A model generated the notes under the pieces. It worked only from the letters and a program-made list of their open reading frames with translations. It did not search any database and was not told where the DNA came from. From Posidonia oceanica (lineage: Eukaryota; Streptophyta; Magnoliopsida; Alismatales; Posidoniaceae): DNA of 64,000 nt. The first letter of the stretch is position 1, and the number at the start of each line of letters is the position of its first letter. Shown piece after piece: positions 1-10,551 of the stretch. The position numbers were made by a program, and so were the translations under genes. The DNA lies in the NCBI GenBank assembly GCA_037176725.1, contig JAZBRS010000026.1, positions 105,011,501-105,075,500 of the forward strand. Direction: 5' to 3'.

Positions 1-2654
1 TGCACACATTTCTGTGGCGTAGCTGTAAGGTACGCGATGGGTATCCCGGGTTAGGTTAATAACCACGGGGGCGCGTGCGGCGAGCACGAGAGGGGCTACA
101 GGCTGAGGAGGGCATGGGCAGGTGGGTAGTTGAGAAGGCAAGCTAGGTGGGGACTGAGGTCTTGCTAGTAGGTGCACGGGAAGCTCTGGCTGAGGTCTGG
201 CTAGGAGATGTATTGGGGCTTGGGCCCGGGAAAGCATGGCGGCTGATGCAAGAGAACGCTCCGGCCTGGCACGCGGTCGGATCATATGGACGCCCGACTC
301 GGAACCGGCGACAGCTGCAAGATAGAGAGAGACTGGAAAGGGAGTAGAAACATCATGGATAAGCTCGGAAGGATCTACCACAGATGTGAGAGACCCAGAA
401 GGAAACAAGGAGTGAATTCCTGAGGTCCCCGCGCCTCCTGAATAGGAGTGCTTCGACAGGGGTCGGCGGACAACATTAGCTGGGGTAGATGCTGGTGCAG
501 GTGCATGAGATGGTGTAGAAGTGGATGCCTCGTGCGTGTCGATCACAATCGTTCCCGATTCGATCAAGTCCTGGATAGCATTCCGGAGAGTGAAACAACT
601 ATCAGTCGAATGCCCGACGCTTCGATGAAAGTCGCAGAAAGGTTCGCCTTAAACCAATACGGTAGTGGGTTTGGTGGCGGGCGAACCTCCGGAAATCTCA
701 GGAGCGATGCAACCTTCGGGAGGACGGCAGTGAGCGGTTCCACCAGTGGGGCGAACTTCCGCTTCTCCATGGGTGGCCGTCTCGGCCTCTGGAATTGTCC
801 TTGCTGAACCGGTGCGGCAGGATAGACCGGTCGAGCGGTGGTAGTAATTTGTGGTGTAGGGTGTGCCCTAGGTGCAGGTGCGTAATAGATCTGAGGAGGG
901 GCAGGCCGGGACGCCAGACGGACGGGCGCAGCAGGGGAGTCGACGTATGCGACAACGGGCTTCGGCGGATCCTTCCTCTTGGGACAATTGTTGTTGAGAC
1001 TGCTGTTGTTGTTGATGGCGCTGCTGCTACTACCGTCGTTGCTGGCGGGGGCCTACCTGGCAAGCACAGAGAGTGCGGGGAAGTTGCCACTCCGCAACGA
1101 ACTCTCTACGCGAGTGCCAGCTCGGATCAAAGCGGTGAAGGTTGTGACGGGTTGGATGCTAAGCAAAGCTCCGGTAGACAGCTGTGCCCCTTTTATGATG
1201 AGCTCGATAGACTCCTCGTCGGAGGGCCTATCTCGAACTTGCGAGGCAAGGGCACGCCAGCGGCCGACATACTCCCCGAACGGCTCGCCCGGATTCTGCT
1301 TGGTTGCGATCAAGTCCGCGCGCTTTGGGACTAGATCGAGGTTGAAGGAGTACTGTTCCAAGAACGCCTGGCTTAGGTCGTTCCAAGTCTTGATCGTAGC
1401 CATGTCAAGCGAGGTGAACCACTTGAGGGCCGGACCAGACAAACTCTTCTGGAACAGGCGGATCAGCAACCTCTCGTCCGCCTGGAGTTGGGCGAGATCA
1501 CCGCAGTACGCCTTCAGATGGGCTATGGGGCAGCCCCTACCATCATACTTCTCAAAGTCCGGTATTTTGAACTTTGGGGGGAGTACAGCCTCTGGGAAAC
1601 AGCAGAGGTCTCGAAACTGGTAGGTCTGGTGGTCTGTGCCCTGCACTAGACGCAGTGCCTTCTCCAGAACATCCATCCTGTTGTTGATGGGGTCTGGAAT
1701 AGCTGCTACAGGAGATGGGGCAGCGGGGGCAGGGACCACGTATGCCGATTGGGTCGCACCGAGGTGCTCCTCCGGATCCACCATCACATCGCCTGGTGAC
1801 GCAAAGTGATGGCCGGCATACCCGTGCTGTGGTGGAGTGCAAGGAGGGATGCATGTGGAAGTCTGAACCTGATGCAAAGGGGGAGGATAAACGGTATGCT
1901 GTGCGGTGGGTGCAGGATGTTGGAGCATCAACAGCCGTACCGGGGCGACGCCGGGGGACGGGCCTGCGGGATACTGTGCTCCCACCAGTCCGAACGACTA
2001 GCCACCAGGTGGCAGAGGTGCATGCTGTGTGAGGTGTGGTGCAGATGCAAGAGGCGGAATACGTGCCCCCATCGTCGGAACCGTGAGCAGTTGGGACGAT
2101 GGTCTAGGCGGAAGTGCAGAGTGCAATGCAAGATGTGCAAGAGCAGGCCGCACAGGAACCTCAGGAACAACAGGAGGGGAAGGAGGGCGGACTGATAGAG
2201 CTATACCCTGTAGCCGCTGGATAGTGTCCATCAGTTGCTGGTACTGCTCTTCAGGTGTCCCGTTAGTGGGAACACTGAATTGCAGTGCCGGCGAGGAACC
2301 AGAACCAAGAGATCCGGACTGTCCGGGAGACTGGAATCCTAGGGCGAGAGTCGCCGCAGCAGAAGGGTCAAAAGTGACAAAACCCTGAGAAGGTGGGGTC
2401 AGTGGTGCCTCCAGAACACGTGAAGTGGCCATCAAGATGGACTCGGCGACCGGATCAGGAGGAACGGGCGTCTGCCACTGTCCCACAGCAAACTGGGGTG
2501 CCCCAGACGACAGAGGGGAAAAGCCTGGCGTCACAGAGGGCACAGAGGGGTTAGAAGCGGGAGCCGGAGGGGCCGGAGCGGGAACCACCTCCGAGGCAAG
2601 GGTGAGGGGGGTTTCGACGGTGCGCTGGGCCATTGCTGACCGAGAGCGAGTCAA
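1..2654 (-). pseudogene. Broken gag region of Tat/Ogre-lineage Ty3/gypsy retrotransposon (element A)
   Basis: Read on the minus strand, gag starts near 2654 (or at the internal MAQR Met at about 2633) with a Pro/Ala/Ser-rich N-terminal part. One in-frame TAG at 2000-1998 interrupts it, and the same frame then continues to 1053. The capsid-like core lies in the second half, with KFKIPDFEKYDG, SLSGPALKWF and DLSQAFLEQY, the pattern of plant retrotransposon gag. Past 1053 the frame changes. From about 770 a segment reading RPPPNPLPYWF is followed, one frameshift later, by a Cys/His cluster of the form CDFH-x4-GH-x4-C near 630-590, matching the C-terminal gag of Tat/Ogre elements. Nothing recognisable as protease or polymerase appears before base 1, so the rest of the element lies outside the window. 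The stop and frameshifts indicate a defective copy. Confidence 0.85.
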
Positions 2655-3943
2655 AACAGGGCTGCGACGAGGGAAAAGGGGACGGGCTCTACGAGGAGCT
2701 ATGCTCGCAAAGACGAGTAGCTCAGAAAAAGGATGGTCGAGTACAGGTGTCTCAGCAGATATGTCAGCAAAGAGGAAAACCCGAGCTCCAGCTAAGGAGA
2801 TCGCTTACTGAACTCTGTTAAAGACACAACAGAAAACTAGGGTTAGAAAAAGGAGATGCAAAATGCATTAAGTTATGGCATGAATGTCATGTATGCTTTC
2901 TAGCATGCTCTCTCTCACCAATCTAGTGTTTCCTAATAGGTAGTCTACTCCGGATATCCACAAGTGTACGGGTCACCGACTCAAGTCAGAAAAAGTAGGC
3001 TCCCTGTCTAACTCCCGGCCCAAAGCTCAGGTAATGACAGGGTGGTGCGTTGGTGGCCTCTACCCCGCCAAAGCGTAGGTGGTACCCTCCACTAACACCG
3101 ACACGACCCCGGACAAGGGGGGACAGACCGACTGACTCACACCATGCCAAAGCATCGGGGTGAGAAGCCGGAACCGTCCTTCGCAGACTAGTAGGTGGAC
3201 TCAGAGGAGAAGAATGCATGCCCTATATGATGCTTATGCAAATGATTAAAGTCTTTTATCTTGCACATTTTATTAACCAAAAGGGAGGGAAGGGTGGTTT
3301 GTAGTCTCTAGTTGCTCCTAGGAGTTCTTTTTACTTGCGGTTTTTAGTTAACCATGGGGAGAGCAAACAAGTTTCTACTATCCTAAGCATGGCATGTGCG
3401 AAAGGGAAGAAAATCAGTCAGATATGGCAGGCAGACAATCATACAACACAACAAAAGGCATGTGCATGGAATGTGCAAGTGTTTGTGAGCATAATGGTGA
3501 AGAAAAGCATTCATCAAGTCAAAAGGCATGTATGCAAGGCATGTGCGTGCGTAGTGACATAGCATGGGTGTAAAAGAAGCATTCAACATTCAAAAAGCAT
3601 GTATTATCGCCAAACAAGTATGTAGACATGCAATGTGCGAGAAATAAAGCAATAATAAGCAAGTAAGGCAAGAAAAGCAAAGACAAGTAAGCTGCAAAGC
3701 AAACAAAGACAGGGACGAAGAAAATGTAAGCAGACAAGCAAGTTAGACAAAGTAGAGCAAGGCATGGCAAAATTAAGGCGAAAGCAGCCGAAAAGGGGTG
3801 CAAAGCCTAAGCAAAGTAACCACGAGGCGACTTGCCAGGCGTTTGCACAGGAAAACAAGCAAAACAGACAAAGGAAACACCAAGGCAAACAAAGAAAGCA
3901 AATCCCAAGCGAGCGAAAGCGAAAGCGAAAGCCGGAGTCTAGT
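2655..3943 (-). mobile_element. Leader between primer site and gag, element A
   Basis: Non-coding stretch between the primer-binding site and gag of element A. It aligns by eye with the two pieces of element C leader (9940-10551 and 14887-15358), for example around 3225-3260 and 3310-3370. No gene is supported here; the short ORFs have no family resemblance. Confidence 0.75.
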
Positions 3944-3944
3944 A

Positions 3945-3962
3945 TCCCCAGCGGAGTCGCCA
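3945..3962 (-). other. Primer-binding site, element A
   Basis: On the minus strand the sequence TGGCGACTCCGCTGGGGA starts one base after the LTR end (CTACA). This is the usual position of a tRNA primer site, and the sequence resembles what I recall for Tat/Ogre elements, where a tRNA-Arg primer is reported. The tRNA assignment is from memory and unchecked. Confidence 0.75.
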
Positions 3963-4769
3963 CTGTAGTAATCCCAGTGTTCGGATCGTCCATGCACGAT
4001 GCCAAAACTCGCGTGCACCGATCGGAATCAGGCTCACTATAAGCGGCTATGTCCGAGAAGGAAGACCTAACTCGAAAACATTTAAAAGAGAGAAAAAAGG
4101 AAAGAAAAGAAGAAGATAAGACAAAATCGGAGTCGCCACCAAGTCTATTAAATCGAAAGACGAGGAAAACCGGGGAAATGCGTGAATAATCACGCAAAAC
4201 CAAGCAAAAGATGCAAAGCAAAGCAATGCAGAAGAGATGAGATGCAAATGAATGCAAATGATGTGACCCGTGCCTAGGACAAGGGCAATATGGTCATTGC
4301 GGGCCAAGAGAGGGTAAGGACTCCTGTTACGCGCGGGGAAGGTGTTAGGCACCCCCGACACACCCGAGAATCGGTCTTTCTAGGCTTACGCTCGCATATG
4401 CAGGGGAATGCAGACTTTGAATGCTTAAGTGCCAATGAATGCCTGTCTAAATGCTCAAAGGTGTGCTCTAAGTGATGAAAGACGATGCAAGGAAGTAAAC
4501 GTGCAATCTAAGCGCTCAGCAACGCTGTCTGTGTTCCGAACCGGGCGAAACCTGGCTCGTGAGAACTCCGGACAGTAAGCATCACTACCCTATATGCAAA
4601 TGCAGGCGAAAAAGCGAAACAGCGAGGAAACCATGCAATGCAATCGACATGCAAGGGGAAACGGCATAAAACAGCGCGAGGAACGAAACAAGTATGCAAA
4701 AAGATGCGAGAACAAGGTTGACATGCAAAATGATGCAAGGAACGGAACAAGGACGCAAAACGGAGCGGA

Positions 4770-5398
4770 AAACGAAACAAGGGCGTAAAACCGGGCAAGA
4801 AAAACAAGGGCACGCAAGACGAGACGGGAAAACGAAAGGGCACGCAAAACGGTGCGGGAAAACAAGACTGCACGCAAAACGAGGCAAGACAAAGAAGCGG
4901 CACGCAAAACGGAGCGAAGAAACTTGAAAGCACGCAAAGCGGAGGCAAGAAAACTAAAGGGCACACAAAACGGTGCAAGACAAAGAAGCGGCACGGAAAA
5001 TGAAGCGAGGAAACTTGAAAACACGCAAAACGGGGCGAGAAAACTAAAGGGCACGCAAAACGGTGCAAGACAAAGAAGCGGTGCGCAAAACGGAGCGAGA
5101 AAACCTGAAAACACGTAAAACGGGGCGAGAAAACTAAAGGGCACGCAAAACGGTACAAGACAAAGAAGCGGCGCGCAAAACGGGGTGAGAAAACTAAAGG
5201 GCACGCAAAACGGTGCAAGACAAAGAAGCGGCGCGCAAAACGGAGCGAGAAAACTTGAAAACACGTAAAACGGGGCGAGAAAACTAAAGGGCACGCAAAA
5301 CGGTGCAAGACAAAGAAGCGGCGCGCAAAACGGAGCGAGAAAACTTGAAAACACGCAAAACGGGGCGAGAAAACTGAAGGGCACGCAAAACGGTGCAA
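4770..5398. repeat. 30-bp tandem repeats with three-unit higher-order pattern inside LTR A
   Basis: From about 5041 the sequence is a clean run of 30-bp units of three types, each carrying a core like cgcaaaacggngc. In order they read A B C A B A B C A B C A, so a 90-bp higher-order repeat with one local irregularity. Units before 5041 are more degenerate. Because 30 is a multiple of three, frames stay open on the minus strand and give two overlapping ORFs of almost 300 codons (5398-4508 and 5483-4590) with ten-residue repeats. I regard these as incidental. Confidence 0.9.
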
Positions 5399-6528
5399 AT
5401 GGCATGCAAATGAATGCAGTGCAGGGGTTCAGGAGGATATACCTGGAGATCCGGGGGTCTGATCGGAGATCTGCTTGGTCCATGCTGAAGAGCGCTTCGC
5501 TGCGGTCGCCTGGGCAGCTTACTTGAGGAGATCCAACGGTCGGATTGGAAGATATCGCAGCTCCAAGGCAGAAGGGCCAGAACAGGGGAGAAGAACAGAT
5601 CTAAGTGTTCAGGAGGTCCTAGGGGTGTGCTGAAGGTCCTCCCGAGTGAAGGGGAGTCAAGAGTGTCTGGTGTATGCAAAATGGAGCTAAAATGCAAGAT
5701 TAAATGGATGCAGAATGCATGCAAAGCAAGAAAAGACAAAGAAAAGCAATTTGGAAAGAACAGGGATTCAAAAGCATTTTTGAAGAAAGAAAGGGGCTGA
5801 AATGCAAATTTTCCAGAAAACAGGGTTCTGGGGAGTCCGGGAATGCAAGTGGAGGGCCTACATGCAATTTTTGCAAGCATAGGAGTTAAAATGCAACTTA
5901 GGGGCAAAACAGTCTTTTTACATGATTTTTGAAAGATGCAAGGCTCTATGTGTGATTTTCAAATCATGCAGGGGTCAAATATGCAATTTTATATGCAAAA
6001 TATGCTCTGACATCACTGACCATGGACTGAAATGCAATTTTTCGAAAATGCAGGGTTGGAAATGCAATGCAATAAGCTAAAATGCATGTAAAATGATTAC
6101 TGTCCATTAGAGTGGACCTACATGCATAAATCAGAAAACAGAGGGGGATAAATGCAATGCAACAAGCAAAAATAAAAAATAAGACCTAAGTTCTACAGTG
6201 CAGAGGACCAGGATGCAAAAACAGAAAGCAAAAGGGACCCAGAATGCAATTTAGTATGGCAAAGTTAATGCATTAAATCTAATTAAACTACTGCGGGACT
6301 TAAGTGCAAAAATAAAAAACAGAGGGACTGAAATCAAACTTATTAATGAAGGAATGCACAGTAAATGGACTAGAATGCAAAAACAGAGAAACATAAACAT
6401 TTCATGCAATTTAATATAGTTTCAGTTCAAAAATCAGCAGATTTAATCTAATGAAGGACAAGAACGCAAAATAACAACAACTAAGACCAGAAATGCAATT
6501 TAGGGCAAAATAAATAAGTTAAACGAAA

Positions 6529-8060
6529 ATGTTGCTACAGCGAAAATGCAGGTCGTCGGCCACTGTAGCAGTCGCTACCAGTGGCCGACAAAGGGGGCAG
6601 AAGGCTGAAGGCTGGGAGGTAGCTCGGCGGGCGAGCTTCACCAGGCCCTGGCGGAGCTCAGGCGACATCCGGCGAGCGGCGACGCTGCTTGGAGCGGAGC
6701 TGAGGAGCCACCGGAGGTCTGAAACAGATTTGGGGCAGTCTGGCGTGTTGGAGCGACGCCGGAGGAAACGGAGGCCACGACCGGAGTCCAGGAGGCCGTG
6801 CGGAGCTAGGACGACCAGCGGGAGGTCGTTCTGCAGCTCGGCGCGATGGGACGAGCATCGAGCTCGTCGGGGAAGAAGGTCAGCGACGGCGCTGACCTCG
6901 CGAACGCGGCTGCAGAACCCCTTTTCGAGGGGTGGAAAAGCAAGAGGAGAGGATGAGGAGGCTGAAGGAGTAGACGTTTACCAGTTTCCGCGTCTGAGAC
7001 GTCCTCCCGATGCAGGTGGTTCCAGAAGCCGCCGGTGGAGTTCGTCTGGTGAGGGGAAGCGCTGTCCGCTGCTCGCGAGGGCTGGAATCGCCTCAAAGCG
7101 ACTCTCCGGAGCTTCCTGGATGGCTGGACGCAAGCTTCGAAGATCGGAGGAAGATTCGGCAAAATTGGGTGCACTGCTGGTCGTCCGAGGTGGGGGGAGG
7201 TGCTTGTTGCCCTCTGGATCGAGCGGGGGCTTCCGGTGGGTAGCTGGGACTTCAGTGATGGGTTCTGGATGGTTGGAAGGGTCTGTGGAGGCTGTGGGTG
7301 GAGTTTGCTGGTTGGACGATTCTCCGGTCAGAGGGGAAGGCAACTGTTTGTGGTGCTAGATTTCGTCTGTGAGGGGAACTGGAGGTGAAGCAAAGCGGGG
7401 TTGGAGAGGTAGTGTCTCAGTGAGTAACGGGGCAGAGTTTGGGGAGGAAAGGTGGTCTGTGGAGCTGGGAATTCTGAGGTGGAAGAGAGTTGGGTTCTGT
7501 GTGAATTTCTGGGTGGTCGGGGGGAAATGCTGGGTTCGTTCTTTGTGTGGAATGGGGGGTGTGTTGTAAGAAGTTTGGGTGAGATTCGGGGGCCAATTCC
7601 GAGTGATTTCGGAGGTGTTCTGGCTTCGGTTTGCAGTCGAACTGAAGGGGAGAAAATTCTGGTCTTTTCTGGGTGGAGGAGAGGGAGCTCTGGGTTCTCT
7701 CTGGCTGGGGATTACACACGGGAGCGGGGGTGGAGTTCTCTGGGATGTTTTCCGCGTGACTTTCTCTTCCTCCTCCTCCCTCCTTATCGTTCCACAGAGC
7801 GCTCCTTTTCCTTGCAGGTCTGCAGGACTGCGACCATTAACTGTCGGTGGCAGGAGCACGGCCACGAAGCGGCGCACGCCGGTCCGGTCCTGGCAGCAAG
7901 CGTGCGAGCGCAGGCCCGGTCGTGGCAGGAGCTGGCGATGGCAGGCGGCTCGCAGAGTCTGCAGGTACTGTAGCGGCACTGTGCGGACGGAGGGAAGGAA
8001 GAAGAAGGACTGTGGATGCGGGCCGGGCTGAAGATTTGAAAAAAGAAAAAAGCAAACGGG
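6529..8060. other. GC-rich zone of LTR A
   Basis: About 1.5 kb with much higher GC than its surroundings. It has open frames on both strands (for example 6529-7359 +), Arg/Ser-rich and without any domain I recognise. Comparable GC-rich zones occur in LTR B (12660-14060), LTR C (17050-18230) and LTR D (57640-59120), which argues for an LTR property rather than a gene. Confidence 0.6.
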
Positions 8061-9638
8061 CTGATGAGCCCAATAAGGAAGAAAGGAAGAGATAAAAAAG
8101 AGAAGAAAGAAAGAAAGATGGAAGAAAGGAGAAAAATAAAATAGGAAAAAATAAGATAAAAATAAATAAAAATATTAGATGACTTGGGTTGTAGGTTAGG
8201 TGTTCAATTAGATTTTTAATGACCGTTTTCAGATTAATTAATGCGTTTTAGGCTTGATTAGGGTTTTAGGGTTTTCTTTTGTTGTTAATTCATTTTCCAC
8301 TTGATTAAGTGTTGGTTAAATTCTTTTAAATTGTTTTTAAAATTGTGTTTTCTTGTTAAGTATTTTAGGATGTTAATTAGGATTTTTAGGCTTTATTTTT
8401 ATATCAATTAGAATGGGTTTTGGGCTTTTTAGTTCTAGTCTTTTATGTCTTTCTTCTTTAAAGTCTTTTGGACTATGTTTTTTATTTTTGTTTGTTAATT
8501 CTTCTTGATGTTCTTTAGTTGGATTTTTCTGATTTGATTAAGTGTTTTGAGTCTTTTAACTGTATTTTCTTTTTCTTTTTTTTTTAATTAGGTTCTTATG
8601 CCGTTTCTTTCTTATGTTTATTAGGTTAAGTCTTTTACTTCCTTTAATTACTTGTTTTATTGTTTGATTTTTAATTCTTCTCTTTAGGGTTTGTTTTTTA
8701 ATTCTTTTAGTGGGGTTTTTATTCTTGGTAGGTTCTGACTTTATTTCAGTTTTTATTTGATTTTACAATATTTTCTTTTGGTTTGTTTTGCATTTTTTAG
8801 TTTGCATGCTTGGTTTTCTTTTTAGCTTGATTTAGTTAAGTTTGAGTTTTTAATCATTTGTTTAATGTTTTTTAGTTGCTTTTCTTGGAATTCTGATTTG
8901 TTTCTTTTATGTTTTGGGGTTTTACAGATTTTTAAGGATTTTCATGGATTTTTGCTAAAGAGAGAAGAAGGGAAAGGAAAAGAAGAAAAAAAAGGGGAAA
9001 AGGGAAATAAAAGGGAAAGAGATAGGTTTGAGGGAAAAGATTTTTAAAAATCAGGGAAAATGTTAAAAATAAAATAAAAATAGGAATAAGATAGAGAAGG
9101 GATAGGAGTACAAAGGGGGCCCACAGCCAAGCCGGAAAAAGGGCAGGAAGGGGATGAAAAGAGAGACGATAATCCGGAGAGAGAGAGGAGAGAGAAAACG
9201 ATAATCCCGGAGAGAGAAAACGATAATCCGAGCAAAAGGGGGTCTTAAAGGTCTCGGAAAGGGGTGAGAATTGGCGGGTGTGGGGTCTAGGGTTTCTAGT
9301 TTTGGTCCCGGAGTTTTGGTTTGGTTTTGAGAAGGTTTTGGAGGGGTTTTGAGGTGTAGAAAAAGGGTATTTTGCCTAAGTTTCCTAGGGTTTTTGGGAG
9401 GGGTCTGGTTTGAGATTTTGCAGGTTTTTTTGGTGGATTTACTAAGTCATCAGGGGTGAGTGTTCCTATGGATTTTGGTGGATTTTCAGGTTCGGGAAAG
9501 GGGGATAATCTTAGGTCGAGTTTGGACTTGTTTTGAGGGGAAAGAGGAAGAGGAAGGCGTGGATTTGGGTCTAGATTCGGGTCCAGCAGCCACCGGAAGG
9601 CTCCAAACGATCCAGCCTGTCAAAATGGGGTGTCAACA

Positions 9639-9939
9639 CTATAACAGAGGCCGCCGCAGCAGAATGGGTATCAAAAGTGACATAGCCCTGGGGAGAGGAG
9701 GCCGTCAGCAAAGTCTCCGGAGCGCGAGTGGCAGTCACCAAGACGTACTCGGTGACAAACTCCGGAGGGGCGAAGGTCTGCCATTGCCCCACAGAAAACA
9801 AGGGCGCCTCACGCACCAAAGGGTGGGATACTGGTGCCGAAAGAGGCACAATGGGAGTCAAAGTGAGAGTCGGAGGGACCGAAGCAGAAATCCCCTCCGA
9901 AGCAACAGATGGCTGGAGCTCACCGGCGCGCTGGGCCAT
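9639..9939 (-). pseudogene. N-terminal gag fragment of element C, cut by element A
   Basis: On the minus strand this opens with MAQRAGE, like the MAQR start of element A gag, and shares FSVGQWQT, GYVTFD and SAAA segments with it. The frame then enters LTR A at 9638. The rest of gag should lie beyond the left edge, after element A. It is a disrupted copy, not an expressed gene. Confidence 0.85.
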
Positions 9940-10551
9940 GGCTGAGCGTGAGTGAGTGTAAATGGGGCTGCGACGGTAAACAAGAGGACGGGACCTAGGA
10001 CGAGCTATCGTCGCAAAGGCAGATAGCTCGGGAGAGGATGGTCGAGAAAAGGTGTCGCAACAAGGGCGTCAGTGAAAGAATCGACTCGAGCTCCGGCTAG
10101 GGAACTTGCTCACTGACCTGTGCAACAGATACAACAAACAAGTGTTAAAACCTGCAAGTAAAAAAATGCAAGTGTTTTTAATTGTGTCGTGAATGCATTC
10201 ATGCAAATGGATGTTTTCTAGCATGCTCTCTCTCACCATCCTAGTGTGTTCTAGTAGGTTGTCTACTTCGGACTCATTGGTGTACAGGTCTCCGACTCAA
10301 GCAGAAAGAAAGGTCCCCGTCTAAATCCTGGCCAAAGCTCAGGCGGTGACGGGTGATGCGTTAGGAGCCTCGACCTTGCCAAAGCATGGGTTGTACCCTC
10401 TACTAACACAGACGCTACCCCTGATAAGGGGGGATAGACCGACCAACTCGCCCCATGCCAAAGCAATGAAACAAGAGACCTATATTGCCCTTCTCAGACT
10501 AATAAGTGGACTCAAGGATGAGAAGATGCATGCCCTATATGATCAATCATG
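9940..10551 (-). mobile_element. Gag-proximal leader of element C
   Basis: Matches the element A leader (about 2640-3230), including the phrase gcatgccctatatgat (10528-10543, versus about 3217 in A). It ends with TCATG (10547-10551), the duplicated target of solo LTR B. The leader resumes at 14887. Confidence 0.8.

Larger units (their letters stand above)
3964..9638 (-). mobile_element. 5' LTR (5.7 kb) of element A, inserted in gag of element C
   Basis: On the minus strand it runs from TGTTGACACCCC (9638) to ACTACA (3964), with the primer site adjacent. The 5675-bp length is unusual for most LTRs but typical of Ogre-type elements. It contains two blocks conserved with LTR B and solo LTR D (4261-4386 and about 4495-4606), a 30-bp repeat array (about 4770-5398), a GC-rich zone (6529-8060) and an AT-rich zone (8100-9060). 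On the high-coordinate side it abuts gag codons of element C at 9639, so it marks an insertion. The duplicated target (TATAG on the minus strand) cannot be confirmed because the other end is outside the window. Confidence 0.85.

Noticed and set aside
4770..5398. CRISPR-like regular repeats
   Set aside because: The units are head-to-tail without unique spacers, inside a plant LTR; this is a tandem repeat.
4508..5483. Two overlapping minus-strand ORFs of 296 and 297 codons with ten-residue Phe/Cys-rich repeats
   Set aside because: They arise from a 30-bp tandem array inside an LTR. Two different frames are open over the same bases, and neither has a recognisable domain.
6529..7359. Plus-strand ORF of 276 codons, Arg/Ser-rich
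   Set aside because: It lies in the GC-rich part of an LTR, has open frames on both strands and no family features. Similar zones in the other LTRs do not keep the frame.
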